Positions 17,712 through 26,497 of a DNA stretch of 64,000 nt are shown here, in pieces. The stretch's first letter is position 1; every line of letters begins with the position of its first letter. A program made the translations under genes and the position numbers. Origin of the DNA: Kribbella kalugense (GTDB lineage: Bacteria > Actinomycetota > Actinomycetes > Propionibacteriales > Kribbellaceae); contig NZ_SODF01000003.1 of assembly GCF_004365875.1 (NCBI RefSeq), positions 83,805 to 147,804 of the forward strand. The letters run 5' to 3'. The notes below the pieces were generated by a model. That model made no database searches and was not told the DNA's origin. It saw only the letters and a program-made list of their open reading frames with translations.

Positions 17712-19070
17712 TCAGCTGTTCACCGAGAGGATCTGGTTCACATCCTTGTTCGCCTTGATCAGCGAACTCGGATCGGCCTCGAACGACATCACCGACTCCA
17801 TCGCCGGCGTCATCACCGCGGTCACGTCCGCGGCGTTCGGGTTGGCCGGGTACGGGAACACGTCGCCCGCCTCGACCGGCTCCAGGAACGGCGTGACGTC
17901 CCAGCCGCTCTTGGCGAACGCCGCCTTCGCCGCCGGCAGGCTCGCCGCCACCGCCGGGAACACCACTCCCGCCTTCGCGACGATGTCCTGCGCGGTCTGC
18001 GAACCGAGGAACTTCACCCAGGCCCAGGACGCGTCCCGCCGCTTCGTCCCGGCCCAGATGGTGTCCGCGAGACCGTTCATCATCGACATTCGCTTCCCTA
18101 TCGGGCCGATCGGGAGCCGTGCCAGCTTGGTCTTCACCTGTTTCAGCTGGCCGTACGTCCCGAGCATCCAGGAGCCGTTCGGGGTCATCCCGTACTTCCC
18201 GGCACCGAACGACGTGGTGACGTCCACTCCGGACTTCGCCTCGGCGTACTTCGGCATCAGGCCCTTGGTGATCAGACCGCGCCACCACCCGATCGTGTCG
18301 GTGAACTTCGGGTCACCGTAGAAGAACTTCGTGCCCCACGGTTCGCCCTCGGAGTACTTCCACCCGTTGATCGCGGCGTACCAGCTCCAGCTGGTCTGCC
18401 CGTCACCACCGCCGGCATCGGAGTACCCGAGTCCGTAGACCTTGACGTGGTCCTTGTCGAACCCGGGTTGGTCACCGCGACGCCCCTTCGAGTCCACCGT
18501 CAGCCGGCGGAGGATCTGCTCGAAGGTCCCGCCGTCGCGCGGGTTCCAGGTCATCGAGTTGAGCTGCTCGGTGCTGATCCCGGCGGCCTCGGTGAACGCG
18601 CTGTTGTAGAAGTACACCTCACTGTCGAAGTCCTTCGGCAGGCCGTACCGCTTGCCATCGGCACCGATCCAGCGATCGGCGAGACCCTTTTGGTAGATGC
18701 CCAGATCAACGTTGTCCTTGGCAACGTATTCGTCGATCGGCAGCACCTGACCCTTGGCCGCGAACAGCGGGTACTTCGACGAGTGTCCGGTGAACACGTC
18801 CGGCGCGGTGTCGGAGATGAAGCCGGTCACCAGCTTGGACCAGTAGTCGTTCCACCCGTACTGCTCGATCGTCACGCTGTACTGCGGGTTCTGCTCGTGG
18901 AACACCTTGGCGCACTCGGTGTACATCGGCAGTTGAGCGGAGTCCCACAGCCAGTAGATGACCTCGCCCTGCCCGCGGGCCGTCGCGCCGTTGTTGCAGG
19001 CGGCAAGCGACGGTACGGCGAGAGCGGCGAGTCCTGCCTTCAGCAGGGTCCTTCGTGACAGCGTCATCAT
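17712..19070 (-). CDS. Tat lipoprotein sugar-binding protein of an ABC importer
   Basis: 452 residues, an extracytoplasmic solute-binding protein of family 1. The N-terminus has a twin-arginine motif and lipobox (SRRTLLKAGLAALAVPSLAAC), so it is Tat-exported and lipid-anchored. The ligand-binding core includes EVIYWLWDSAQ, VTIEQYGW and APDVFTGHSSKYPLF. The start ATG 19070 overlaps the upstream permease stop. It is the last gene of the alpha-galactosidase operon, so the ligand is probably an alpha-galactoside such as melibiose, raffinose or a galactomannan fragment (inference). Confidence 0.93.
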   Translation of the reverse strand: MMTLSRRTLLKAGLAALAVPSLAACNNGATARGQGEVIYWLWDSAQLPMYTECAKVFHEQNPQYSVTIEQYGWNDYWSKLVTGFISDTAPDVFTGHSSKYPLFAAKGQVLPIDEYVAKDNVDLGIYQKGLADRWIGADGKRYGLPKDFDSEVYFYNSAFTEAAGISTEQLNSMTWNPRDGGTFEQILRRLTVDSKGRRGDQPGFDKDHVKVYGLGYSDAGGGDGQTSWSWYAAINGWKYSEGEPWGTKFFYGDPKFTDTIGWWRGLITKGLMPKYAEAKSGVDVTTSFGAGKYGMTPNGSWMLGTYGQLKQVKTKLARLPIGPIGKRMSMMNGLADTIWAGTKRRDASWAWVKFLGSQTAQDIVAKAGVVFPAVAASLPAAKAAFAKSGWDVTPFLEPVEAGDVFPYPANPNAADVTAVMTPAMESVMSFEADPSSLIKANKDVNQILSVNS

Positions 19071-19948
19071 TTGATCCCCGAGAAGCCGATGGAATTGGTG
19101 ATCCGCTTGGCGAACGCCAGGAACAGGATGATCATCGGCAGCGCCGCGATCAGCGTCGCCGCCATCAACCCGGCCCAGTCCGGCCCACCTTGCGGCGTCT
19201 GCGAACGGAACACACCCAGCGCGACCGTCAGCACTCGCACGTTCTCCTGCTGACCGACGAGAAGCGGCCAGAAGTAGTCGTTCCAGGAGTTGATGTAGGT
19301 GAGGATCGCCAGCGTCGCAATCGGCGCCGCGCTCAGCGGGATGATCATCCCGAAGAAGATCCGCCGGTGTCCTGCGCCGTCGATCATCGCGGCTTCCTCG
19401 AGTTCTCGGTTGATACCGAGGAAGAACTGCCGCAGGAAGAAGATCGCGAACGGCGTCATGAACGCGCCCGGCAAGATGATGCCGGCGAAGCTGTTCAGCA
19501 GCCCGAGGTTCTTGATCAGCACGAAGTTCGGCAGCGTGGTGAAGATTGGCGGCACCATCAATGCGGCCAGGAACAAGGCGAACACCTTGTCCCGCCCCGG
19601 CCAGCGCAGCCGCGCGAACGCGTACGCCGCCATCGCACTGAAGAACACCTGGCACACCGTCGTGATCGTTGCCACGATCAACGAGTTGCGCAGGTACAGC
19701 CAGAAGTTGACGGCCGCACCGGAGCCGCCTTGGGCCTGCGCTTCCTCGATGCTCGACAGTCCGAGTACTCGCTTGAAGGCGCCGAGTGTGGTCTCGACCG
19801 GCAGCAGTGAGTGCGGGTGGCCGGGCAGTTGGGTGTTGTCGGAGAACGCCGTACGCAACATCCAGTAGAACGGGAAGAGCGTGACGATCAGCAGGATGAA
19901 CAAGAGAACCCAGGCGATTGTGCGGCCGACGCTGACCTGCTTCCTCAT
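19067..19948 (-). CDS. Carbohydrate ABC transporter permease, MalG type
   Basis: 293 residues with six transmembrane segments. The EAA loop contacting the ATPase is EEAAMIDGAGHRRIFFGMI with the conserved G. It overlaps the MalF-type gene upstream by 4 bp and the binding-protein gene downstream by 4 bp (ATGA in both cases). No ATPase gene is present in the operon; actinomycetes commonly use a shared MsiK-type ATPase encoded elsewhere. Confidence 0.95.
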   Translation of the reverse strand: MRKQVSVGRTIAWVLLFILLIVTLFPFYWMLRTAFSDNTQLPGHPHSLLPVETTLGAFKRVLGLSSIEEAQAQGGSGAAVNFWLYLRNSLIVATITTVCQVFFSAMAAYAFARLRWPGRDKVFALFLAALMVPPIFTTLPNFVLIKNLGLLNSFAGIILPGAFMTPFAIFFLRQFFLGINRELEEAAMIDGAGHRRIFFGMIIPLSAAPIATLAILTYINSWNDYFWPLLVGQQENVRVLTVALGVFRSQTPQGGPDWAGLMAATLIAALPMIILFLAFAKRITNSIGFSGIK

Positions 19949-20889
19949 GCGAGATCACTCTCCCGCGCCCGCAGCAGCCGCAGCTGGACCAGCGAGACGA
20001 CCGCGAGGATGGCGAACAGCACCAGCGCCATCGCCGACGCGTACCCGAAGTCGAAGCGCGTGAACGCCCGCTCGTAGATGTAGTAGTAGATGACCCGGGT
20101 CGCATTGATCGGACCGCCCTGCGTGGTCACGGCGACCGTGTCGAAGATCTGGAACGACCCGATCATGGTGACCACCAGGACCATCACCAGAACAGGCCGG
20201 AGCAGCGGCAACGTGATCCGCCAGAACGTCTTCCACTCCGTCGATCCGTCGACTTCAGCGGCTTCGTACACGTACGCCGGGATCGTCTGGAGTCCGGCAA
20301 AGACCAGCAGGGCGGTATACCCCATGTGCCGCCAGACGTTGATGCCGGCAACGGTCGGGATCGCCCAGTGCGAGTCGCCGAAGAAGGCGACCGGGTCGAT
20401 CCCGACCCAGCCCAGGAAGGTGTTCACGATGCCGACCTGGAAGTCGAGCATCCAGTACCAGACCAGCGCGACGACCACGTTCGCCACCAGGTACGGCGCG
20501 AGGATGATCGCGCGGACCGTGATCGATTTGGTCAGCCGGTACATCAGCATCGCGATGCCGACCGCCAGCACGGTCTGCAGGCCGATGTTGATCACGACGT
20601 ACTCGACCGTGACGCCGAGCGCGTTCCAGAAGAAGCTGTCGTGGATCATCCGGTGGTAGTTGTCCAGCCCGTTGAACTTCGGTGCCGAGAGTAAGCTGTA
20701 CTCGGTGAAGCTCAGGTACGCGCCGCGCAGCGTCGGCCAGATGTAGAACACGACGAAGCCCAGGGTCGCCGGGGCGATGAAGATCATCGCCACCTTCAGA
20801 TCACCCAGACTTCGCCGCTTCGCCGGCGGCGCCGCCCGATCCCCGTGACTTCGCTTCCTGGCAGGTGGTGCGTTGGTGGTGGCGGTCAC
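19945..20889 (-). CDS. Carbohydrate ABC transporter permease, MalF type
   Basis: 314 residues. A basic N-terminal tail (ARKRSHGDRAAPPAKRRS) is followed by six transmembrane helices starting VAMIFIAPATLGFVVFYIWP. The EAA loop is YEAAEVDGSTEWKTFWRITLP. It lies 33 bp downstream of the alpha-galactosidase gene and is coupled to the MalG-type gene. Confidence 0.95.
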   Translation of the reverse strand: MTATTNAPPARKRSHGDRAAPPAKRRSLGDLKVAMIFIAPATLGFVVFYIWPTLRGAYLSFTEYSLLSAPKFNGLDNYHRMIHDSFFWNALGVTVEYVVINIGLQTVLAVGIAMLMYRLTKSITVRAIILAPYLVANVVVALVWYWMLDFQVGIVNTFLGWVGIDPVAFFGDSHWAIPTVAGINVWRHMGYTALLVFAGLQTIPAYVYEAAEVDGSTEWKTFWRITLPLLRPVLVMVLVVTMIGSFQIFDTVAVTTQGGPINATRVIYYYIYERAFTRFDFGYASAMALVLFAILAVVSLVQLRLLRARESDLA

Positions 20890-20922
20890 GGGGATCTCCT
20901 CTTCTGTTGGCGATCGGGCGGG

Positions 20923-23046
20923 CTACCCGATCGCAGTCACATCCAGCAAGATCGCGCTCTCGGGCCATTGCACGGGCATGAGCACTCCGGCCGAGGCGAG
21001 GGCGGCGCCGTTCAGTTCGACACTTCTACCGTCGGCCGACCAGGCCGCGGAGCGCGACTCGGGTCCGGGTGTCGCGATCTTGCTGACCTTGTACGTCCGC
21101 TGTGGGTCGAGCCCGGGCAGCCTCACGCGGCCGACCGCGGACGTGACTGACTGCTTCACCTGTACGACGCTGAACACGCCACGCTCGCCGTCCTGCGCAA
21201 CGACCCCGTGGACGAGTACGTCCTCAGGACCGCGGTCGGCGCGCACCACCCTGCCGGTGTGCAGCAGCGGCCGCAGCTTCTTGTGCAGCGCGACCCAGCC
21301 TTTGAGTTCCTCGCGCTCCTCGGGGCTGGCGGACGCGATGTCCCACTCGATACCGAAGTGACCGAACAGCGCGGTGATCGCACGGAACGACAACGTCTGC
21401 GTGCGGCCGGTGGTGTGCGCCCGCGGCGGGCCGACGTGGCAGCCGATCAGCTCCGGCGGCAGCAGGAGTTGGGTATACCGCTGGATGGTCTGCCGCTCGA
21501 GCGCGTCGTTGCTGTCACTGCCCCAAACCCGGTCGGTCCGCTCAAGGATGGCGAGGTCGACCCGGGCGCCGCCGGACGAGCACGACTCGATCTCGAGACC
21601 CGGGTGCCGGCGCTTGAGCTCGTCGATCAGCCGGTATACCGCCAGGGTCTGCTCGTGGATACCCGCCGTGCCCGTCAACTGGTTGCCGCCGTCAACGAAG
21701 TCGCGGTTGTGGTCCCACTTCAGGTAGGCGATGTCGTACTCGGTGAGCAGGCTGTCGAGCCGCTCGAGGATGTAGTCGTACGCCGCTGGTATACCAAGAT
21801 TCAGGCCCTGCTGATGACGGGCGGTCGGCGGCATCCGGTCCCCGGTGGCGAGGATCCAGTCCGGGTGCTCGCGGGCCAGGTCGGAGTCCGGGTTGACCAT
21901 CTCCGGTTCGACCCAGAGTCCGAACTGCAGGCCGAGACCCTTCACGTGGTCTACCAAAGGATGCAGCCCCTTCGGCCAGATCCCTTCATCGACGTACCAG
22001 TCACCGAGCCCGGCGTGGTCGTCGCGGCGGCCGCGGAACCAGCCGTCATCCAGGACGAACCGCTCGGCTCCCACCTCGGCGGCCGCGTCCGCGAGCGCCT
22101 TCAGCTTGTCCAGGTCCAGGTCGAAGTACACGGCCTCCCAGGTGTTCAGTACGACGGGACGCTCAGTCTTCGGGTGGTTCGACCGGGCCCGCAGGTAGTC
22201 GTGGAACCGCTGCGACACGTCGTCGAGGCCGACGCCGTACGAGCCGTAGATCCACGGCGTGCTGTAGGTGCCCGCAGGCTGGATCCGGCCCTCGCCCGGG
22301 AGCAGGAGCTCGCCGCCGCCGATGACGCCGTACCCGCTCATGCCGCGCTCGGCGTACGAACGGTGGTTGCCGCTCCAGGCGGTGTGGACGCCCCAGATCT
22401 CGCCGGTACCGAAGCCGAACCCGGGTGTGCCGGCGAACAGCAGCAAGGTCGCATCGGCGCCGGTACGGCCGCGACGGTTGTCGCGGATGTGCGCGCCCTG
22501 GGTGAACTCGTGCCGCTGCGGCTGCCGCTCGCCGATATGCCGTCCGGTCAGATCGAGCAACTCGGTCGCCTCGGTCGGCACCGGCAGCGCGAGCAGCAGC
22601 CCATCGACCGTGTACGGCGTCGTGCCAGTGTTGACCAGGTCGGCCTTCGCCTTCACGAGACCCGAGTCGGTGAGCTCGATGGTCAGGCGGAGCTCGAGCC
22701 CGGCCTCGGTGTCCGTGGCGTCGACCTGAACCGTGTTGTCGGTCTGCGCGACGCTGGTCAGCCGGAAGCTCGCGGAGAAGTCATGGCCGTCGCGGTGCCC
22801 GCTCAGTCCTGGCATACCGAACCAGCCCGACGAGTACTCCGGGACGATCGCGATCGGACGGTTCTCGTCCAGGCCGTTGCCGTCCTGGACCGCACCGGCG
22901 CCACGACGCAGTTCCAGCAGAGCGTTCTCGGTCAGCTCACCCAGGTCCGCGCCCCAGTGCAGGACGGACGGAAGAGCCGGACCGGAGCAATCGAGCACCA
23001 GGCTGACCTCAGCGGCCCGGAGCTGCAGAATCTCGATGTTCGACAC
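20923..23046 (-). CDS. GH36 alpha-galactosidase
   Basis: 707 residues, full length for GH36: N-terminal beta-sandwich, TIM barrel from LNTWEAVYFDLD, and a C-terminal beta domain. The nucleophile is D445 in YLKWDHNRD and the acid/base D511 in WGSDSND; ESCSSGGARVD and LDDGWF are the other family hallmarks. There is no signal peptide, so it hydrolyses imported alpha-galactosides in the cytoplasm. The start is GTG 23046 with only a weak RBS. It is the first gene of the operon with two permeases and a binding protein. Three GGTATACC palindromes lie within it. Confidence 0.95.
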   Translation of the reverse strand: MSNIEILQLRAAEVSLVLDCSGPALPSVLHWGADLGELTENALLELRRGAGAVQDGNGLDENRPIAIVPEYSSGWFGMPGLSGHRDGHDFSASFRLTSVAQTDNTVQVDATDTEAGLELRLTIELTDSGLVKAKADLVNTGTTPYTVDGLLLALPVPTEATELLDLTGRHIGERQPQRHEFTQGAHIRDNRRGRTGADATLLLFAGTPGFGFGTGEIWGVHTAWSGNHRSYAERGMSGYGVIGGGELLLPGEGRIQPAGTYSTPWIYGSYGVGLDDVSQRFHDYLRARSNHPKTERPVVLNTWEAVYFDLDLDKLKALADAAAEVGAERFVLDDGWFRGRRDDHAGLGDWYVDEGIWPKGLHPLVDHVKGLGLQFGLWVEPEMVNPDSDLAREHPDWILATGDRMPPTARHQQGLNLGIPAAYDYILERLDSLLTEYDIAYLKWDHNRDFVDGGNQLTGTAGIHEQTLAVYRLIDELKRRHPGLEIESCSSGGARVDLAILERTDRVWGSDSNDALERQTIQRYTQLLLPPELIGCHVGPPRAHTTGRTQTLSFRAITALFGHFGIEWDIASASPEEREELKGWVALHKKLRPLLHTGRVVRADRGPEDVLVHGVVAQDGERGVFSVVQVKQSVTSAVGRVRLPGLDPQRTYKVSKIATPGPESRSAAWSADGRSVELNGAALASAGVLMPVQWPESAILLDVTAIG

Positions 23047-23087
23047 TGTTGATTCACTCTGCTTTCTGATTGATTTCAGGACGGAAC

Positions 23088-23114
23088 TATTTACCCCGCC
23101 AGCCCCAATGTCAA
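23088..23114 (-). promoter_or_regulatory. Candidate promoter of the alpha-galactosidase operon
   Basis: On the minus strand TTGACA (23109-23114) is followed, after a short 15-nt spacer, by TAAATA (23088-23093), about 40 bp before the GTG. A CTTCACGAAG palindrome at 23117-23126 borders the -35 and could bind a regulator. The region is notably AT-rich for this genome. Confidence 0.4.
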
Positions 23115-23170
23115 TGCTTCACGAAGTTAAGTAAATACCCTAGAGGGCTTTACAACGAAGGAACAGACCG

Positions 23171-23288
23171 CAGCTCAGCGACCGAGCCAGGCCTGGACTG
23201 AGCCGACCCTCGACCAGGAGCTCAGCGACTGAGGCGGGTCCGGACTGAGCCGACCCTGGACCAGGGGCTCAGCGGCTGAGGCGGGTAC
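23171..23288. repeat. 47-bp tandem repeat at the nucleotidyltransferase 3' end
   Basis: Units 23195-23241 and 23242-23288 are about 90% identical, with a partial third copy at 23171-23194. The unit contains the last codons and stop of the downstream-reading nucleotidyltransferase gene plus a CTGAGCC...GGCTCAG hairpin, so the putative terminator is duplicated. Confidence 0.8.
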
Positions 23289-24024
23289 GGACCAGCAGGT
23301 CGTGCAGGGCCGGCTCCGCCGATGGGCGGTCTGGCAGCTTGCTTGCCGCCTCGGCCACATCCAGCTCGGTCTGCAGCCGCGCGATGTCCGCAGCGAGTCG
23401 GTCGTGCGACGGGCCGTCCAGGGGTGCATGCTCGGCCTCGGCCTTGGCCGACATCAGGTCCGGCAGGTACGACGGCCCGCCTGAGAGCTCCCGAAGATCT
23501 GCTTGGACGACGCCCGTACGCATCAGGTTGATCCCGGTCAGCAGGACCCGGAACGTGTACAGCAGCGGCTTGAGCTCACCCTTCTTGAGGAAGAACTCCC
23601 ATTGGGTCTTGGCGAAACCGCGGTAGTGATGCGCATGCCACTTGGTGATGCAGCCGGCTGCGAGCTCGACCAGCTGCGCATGTTCAGGTGTGGTGAGGAC
23701 TACGAGCGGCGAGAGGGCCTGCTCGAGTACATAGCCGTTGCGGCGGAGCATCAGCCGCGCGAACTTGGCCAGGTCGTGGGTGACCAGGTCGACCTCGGCC
23801 TCGTTCTCGAACCACGTCCGGTCGAGTGTCTCCGGACCGGTTCGAAGCCCGACCACGTCAGCGGCCGGCAGGACGTGAACGCCACGCAGGTCGACATCGG
23901 AGTCACGAGACGGGAAGCCGTACAGATGCGCGCCGGAGACAGTTGCGAACAGCAACGGATACGGTTGCTCACCCATGATCGTGCGCAGCTCGGCGTAGTC
24001 GAGTTGTCGCATGTCACGCGTCAT
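23269..24024 (-). CDS. Predicted nucleotidyltransferase (COG3541/YcgL-like), second of a pair
   Basis: 251 residues. The pol-beta-fold active site GAHLYGFPSRDSDVDLRGVHV is present, with the paired Asp of the DxD motif, followed by a helical C-terminal half. Substrate and nucleotide are unknown for this family. Start ATG 24024 has GGAGGAGG upstream and overlaps the preceding gene by 11 bp, so the two are coupled. It is a diverged paralogue of its neighbour and lacks the N-terminal beta domain found there. Confidence 0.85.
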   Translation of the reverse strand: MTRDMRQLDYAELRTIMGEQPYPLLFATVSGAHLYGFPSRDSDVDLRGVHVLPAADVVGLRTGPETLDRTWFENEAEVDLVTHDLAKFARLMLRRNGYVLEQALSPLVVLTTPEHAQLVELAAGCITKWHAHHYRGFAKTQWEFFLKKGELKPLLYTFRVLLTGINLMRTGVVQADLRELSGGPSYLPDLMSAKAEAEHAPLDGPSHDRLAADIARLQTELDVAEAASKLPDRPSAEPALHDLLVRTRLSR

Positions 24025-24931
24025 CGAGGCTCCTCCTCCGTACTGACCGCAGCCACTCGTCGACTCCACCGACGTCCGGCGTTGCCGGGAGGGTCGTTCG
24101 CTGCAAGGCGTTGTCGAGTTCCTCGTGCAGGGAGAGCCGCCAGCGCTCGACTTCGTCCCATGACACCTCGCCGCGCTTGACTGCCAGCAGGCGCTCCCGA
24201 TGTGGCCCAACGTCGACGACCAAGGTTGCCTCGAGCAACAGGCTGCGTGCCGCGAGGAGCAGCCGGATCAGGTGCATCACGTGCTTCCACTTCGGTGATC
24301 CGTCGCGCCGGAAGTCGGCTTCGAGCTTCTTGAACTGGCTGAGTACGTAGCCTGAGTAGGTTTGGTATACCAGCTGCGAGAGGAACGACTGGCGCAGGTC
24401 GACCAGCTCTTCACCTAGCGGCGTTTGGCGTACCACCAGCGGTGAGTGCAGGACCTCGAGCAGGTTCGGGTTGGCCTTCAACGCCAGTTCGCAGAACCGC
24501 TCGACCTCCCACGAGAACCACTCCGGCTCCGGCCCGTCCACATGCGTGGGCGGCTTGGCCAGCGACCAGAACGCCTCGGTCGGCGCGACGTACACCCCGC
24601 GTGTGTCCGTGTCCGAGGTGTCCGTATCCAGACCGAACGCCCGCGATCCGACGACGGCCGCGTAGATCGTGTGCTCGCGTACCAGCCGGTCCCCGTCCGG
24701 CAACTCGAGCTCGATCGCCTCGTCCTGGTACACCGTCCGCAGACTCAACTGATCCCGCCGAGCAACCGTCTCCCGCCCATCAACAAGCCGCACCGAGTAG
24801 CGCCCATCCGCAGCAATCCCCGAAACCCGCCCCGTAGCCCCACGCTGCGCCGTACCCCCGTGATCATCAGGCCCCGCCACCCGAATCACCACCTGGGTCC
24901 CCACCGGCAACTGCGGCCCTTGCACAGACAT
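24014..24931 (-). CDS. Predicted nucleotidyltransferase (COG3541/YcgL-like) with N-terminal beta domain
   Basis: 305 residues. Residues about 1-75 form a small beta domain (VGTQVVIRVAGPDDHGG... GRYSVRLVDGRE) that may bind nucleic acid or protein. The nucleotidyltransferase core follows with GSRAFGLDTDTSDTDTRG, containing the metal-binding DxD. The start is ATG 24931; the upstream extension overlaps an intergenic repeat. It is the first gene of a two-gene overlapping unit. Related enzymes occur in RNA-repair contexts, but no ligase or kinase lies nearby. Confidence 0.83.
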   Translation of the reverse strand: MSVQGPQLPVGTQVVIRVAGPDDHGGTAQRGATGRVSGIAADGRYSVRLVDGRETVARRDQLSLRTVYQDEAIELELPDGDRLVREHTIYAAVVGSRAFGLDTDTSDTDTRGVYVAPTEAFWSLAKPPTHVDGPEPEWFSWEVERFCELALKANPNLLEVLHSPLVVRQTPLGEELVDLRQSFLSQLVYQTYSGYVLSQFKKLEADFRRDGSPKWKHVMHLIRLLLAARSLLLEATLVVDVGPHRERLLAVKRGEVSWDEVERWRLSLHEELDNALQRTTLPATPDVGGVDEWLRSVRRRSLDDA

Positions 24932-24958
24932 GCGGCCAATGCTCCCCCACCGACGGAT

Positions 24959-25142
24959 CGCCAGGCCATCACATTTGCCGTTCGCCGACTGCTCCACGCG
25001 GGGCGCGGGCGGTGGCCGCTGGTTGTGATGGCGTGGGTGTCCGCGGCTTCGTGATTGGTGGGGTCCGCCGCGCCCGGCGTGAAGCGAGTGTCGGGCGCGG
25101 CGGGTGATGGCGTGGGCGTCCGGGGTTTCGTGGTCGGGTGGG
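24959..25142. repeat. Intergenic palindromic repeat cluster
   Basis: CGCCAGGCCATCACA at 24959 is matched in opposite orientation by TGTGATGGCGTGG at 25024. GTGATGGCGTGGGTGTCCG (25025) recurs with few changes at 25104. Between them, CCGCCGCGCCCG (25065-25076) pairs with 25092-25103. The CCAGGCCATCACA arm also occurs in the perfect inverted repeat at 53194-53282, so this is a dispersed family. Confidence 0.7.
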
Positions 25143-25156
25143 TGGCAGTGGCGGGG

Positions 25157-25180
25157 TATTGACAGTTTTTTCTGTCAATA
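25157..25180. promoter_or_regulatory. Operator: perfect inverted repeat TATTGACAG-N6-CTGTCAATA
   Basis: Two perfect 9-bp arms separated by TTTTTT, ending 14 bp before the ATG at 25195 and next to the RBS. It also contains TTGACA and may overlap the promoter. It is the likely autoregulatory site of the HTH protein encoded immediately downstream. Confidence 0.75.
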
Positions 25181-25194
25181 GGAGATTGGGGGGC

Positions 25195-25764
25195 ATGTTG
25201 CGGTATGTCGAGGAGCCGGAGAAGGTGCGGTTGGCGTTGTCGCCTATGCGGCGGCGGTTGCTGGAGTTGTTGCGGGAGCCTTCGTCGGCGACACAGCTCG
25301 CGGTTGTCCTGGGGCTGCCGCGGCAGCGGGTGAACTATCACCTGCGTGAGCTCGAGAACGCCGGCCTGGTTGAGCTCGTCGAGGAGCGGCAGCGGCGTGG
25401 GTTCACCGAGCGGATCCTGCGTGCGTCGGCGGGTTTGGTGGTCGATCCGGGCGTGATGGGTCATGCGTTCACCCAGATCCAGGATCAGTACGCCGCCGAG
25501 CATCTGGTGGACGTGGCTGCGGGGACGGTTCGGGATGTGGCGCGGATGCAGAACGCGGCCGACGCGGAGGGGAAGCGGCTGCTGACGTTCACCCTCGAGG
25601 CCGAGGTGCGGTTCGCGGAGCCGGGTGACGTGCACGAGTTCACCGATGCGTTGACCGCGGCCGTGCAGCAGGTGATCCAGCAGTTCGACAGCGAGGACGG
25701 GCGGCCGTACCGGCTGATCGCGGGCGGTCACCCGGCAGCCCGCCGTACCGAAGGAGAATCATGA
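25195..25764 (+). CDS. ArsR-like winged-helix regulator
   Basis: 189 residues with an N-terminal winged helix (ALSPMRRRLLELLREP, SSATQLAVVLGLPRQRVNYH, LRELENAGLVELVEE) of the ArsR/HTH_20 type and no obvious metal-binding cysteines. The C-terminal half is helical and acidic. ATG 25195 follows GGAG and GGGGGG. Its stop overlaps the SRPBCC gene start (ATGA). The pair matches the common actinobacterial ArsR-SRPBCC (AHSA1) module, controlled by the palindrome just upstream. Confidence 0.9.
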   Translation: MLRYVEEPEKVRLALSPMRRRLLELLREPSSATQLAVVLGLPRQRVNYHLRELENAGLVELVEERQRRGFTERILRASAGLVVDPGVMGHAFTQIQDQYAAEHLVDVAAGTVRDVARMQNAADAEGKRLLTFTLEAEVRFAEPGDVHEFTDALTAAVQQVIQQFDSEDGRPYRLIAGGHPAARRTEGES

Positions 25765-26441
25765 AGATCGTGGTGACCGTGGCGGCGCCGGTCGAGGCAG
25801 TGTGGGACGCCCTGCGGAACAAGGAGAAGATCCGGCACTGGCACGGCTGGGAGTACGAGGGGACCGAGGGTGGGCTGGACGAGGAGATCGACCTCATCTA
25901 CTTCACCGACGTGACCGAGGACGGTACGACGCTGACTCTCGAGCACGGGGACCGGTTCGAGGTCGAGGCGGTCGAGGGCGGGTCGCGGATCACGCTGACC
26001 CGGGCGCCGCGTGGTGCCGATCCCAAGTGGGAGGCGTACTACGACGACGTCACCGAGGGCTGGACGACCTTCCTCCAGCAACTCCGCTTCGCCCTGGAAC
26101 ACCATCCGGACGAGGAACGACACACGCTCTTCTACTCGGGCACCGGCGAGCTCTCCCCCATCACTGAGCTTGGTATACCAAACGGGTCCGCAGGTACGCC
26201 GTATGCGGTCGAGTTGATCGGCGAGCAGGCGAAGGGCGAGATTTGGTATACCTCCGAGCACCAGGCCGGCCTGACAGTAGATGCCTGGGGCAACGGTCTG
26301 CTGGTGCTCAGCCACATCCCGCCCGGGGACAAGAAGCCGGACGGCGCGTCGATGGCCGTCCTGAGCTTGTACGGCGACGTGGATACCGACGAGGTGGACG
26401 CGCGCTGGCGCGCCTGGTGGGAGAAGCGCTACCCGGCCTGA
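25761..26441 (+). CDS. SRPBCC/AHSA1-like ligand-binding protein
   Basis: 226 residues beginning MKIVVTVAAPVEAVWDALRN, the START/SRPBCC first strand and helix, with KWEAYYDDVTEGWTTFLQQL as the long C-terminal helix, then an extra beta-rich domain of about 85 residues. The fold binds hydrophobic ligands; the ligand is unknown. It is co-transcribed with the HTH gene. Two GGTATACC palindromes lie in it, one using the rare ATA codon. Confidence 0.85.
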   Translation: MKIVVTVAAPVEAVWDALRNKEKIRHWHGWEYEGTEGGLDEEIDLIYFTDVTEDGTTLTLEHGDRFEVEAVEGGSRITLTRAPRGADPKWEAYYDDVTEGWTTFLQQLRFALEHHPDEERHTLFYSGTGELSPITELGIPNGSAGTPYAVELIGEQAKGEIWYTSEHQAGLTVDAWGNGLLVLSHIPPGDKKPDGASMAVLSLYGDVDTDEVDARWRAWWEKRYPA

Positions 26442-26497
26442 GGACGGTCCGCTGACACGGCGGTGACAGGGCGCAAAGATGTCAGCACGCTCGGTCT

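Larger units (their letters stand above)
16332..26252. repeat. Highly iterated palindrome GGTATACC
   Basis: Exact GGTATACC occurs at 16332, 16964, 20314, 21472, 21633, 21788, 24364, 26172 and 26245, plus an outlier at 2821. All copies are inside coding sequence. The codon phase differs: Gly-Ile-Pro using ATA (three copies), Val-Tyr, or Tyr-Thr. Several are extended to TTTGGTATACC or GGTATACCA. Confidence 0.85.

Noticed and set aside
17712..20105. A 797-residue frame starting inside the permease genes and fused to the binding protein
   Set aside because: The binding protein's Tat/lipobox signal and the ATGA overlap at 19067-19070 place its real start at 19070. The upstream part is out of frame with the two permeases.
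21208..23052. 614-residue plus-strand frame across the alpha-galactosidase gene
   Set aside because: Shadow of the GH36 gene on the other strand; no recognisable domain or RBS.
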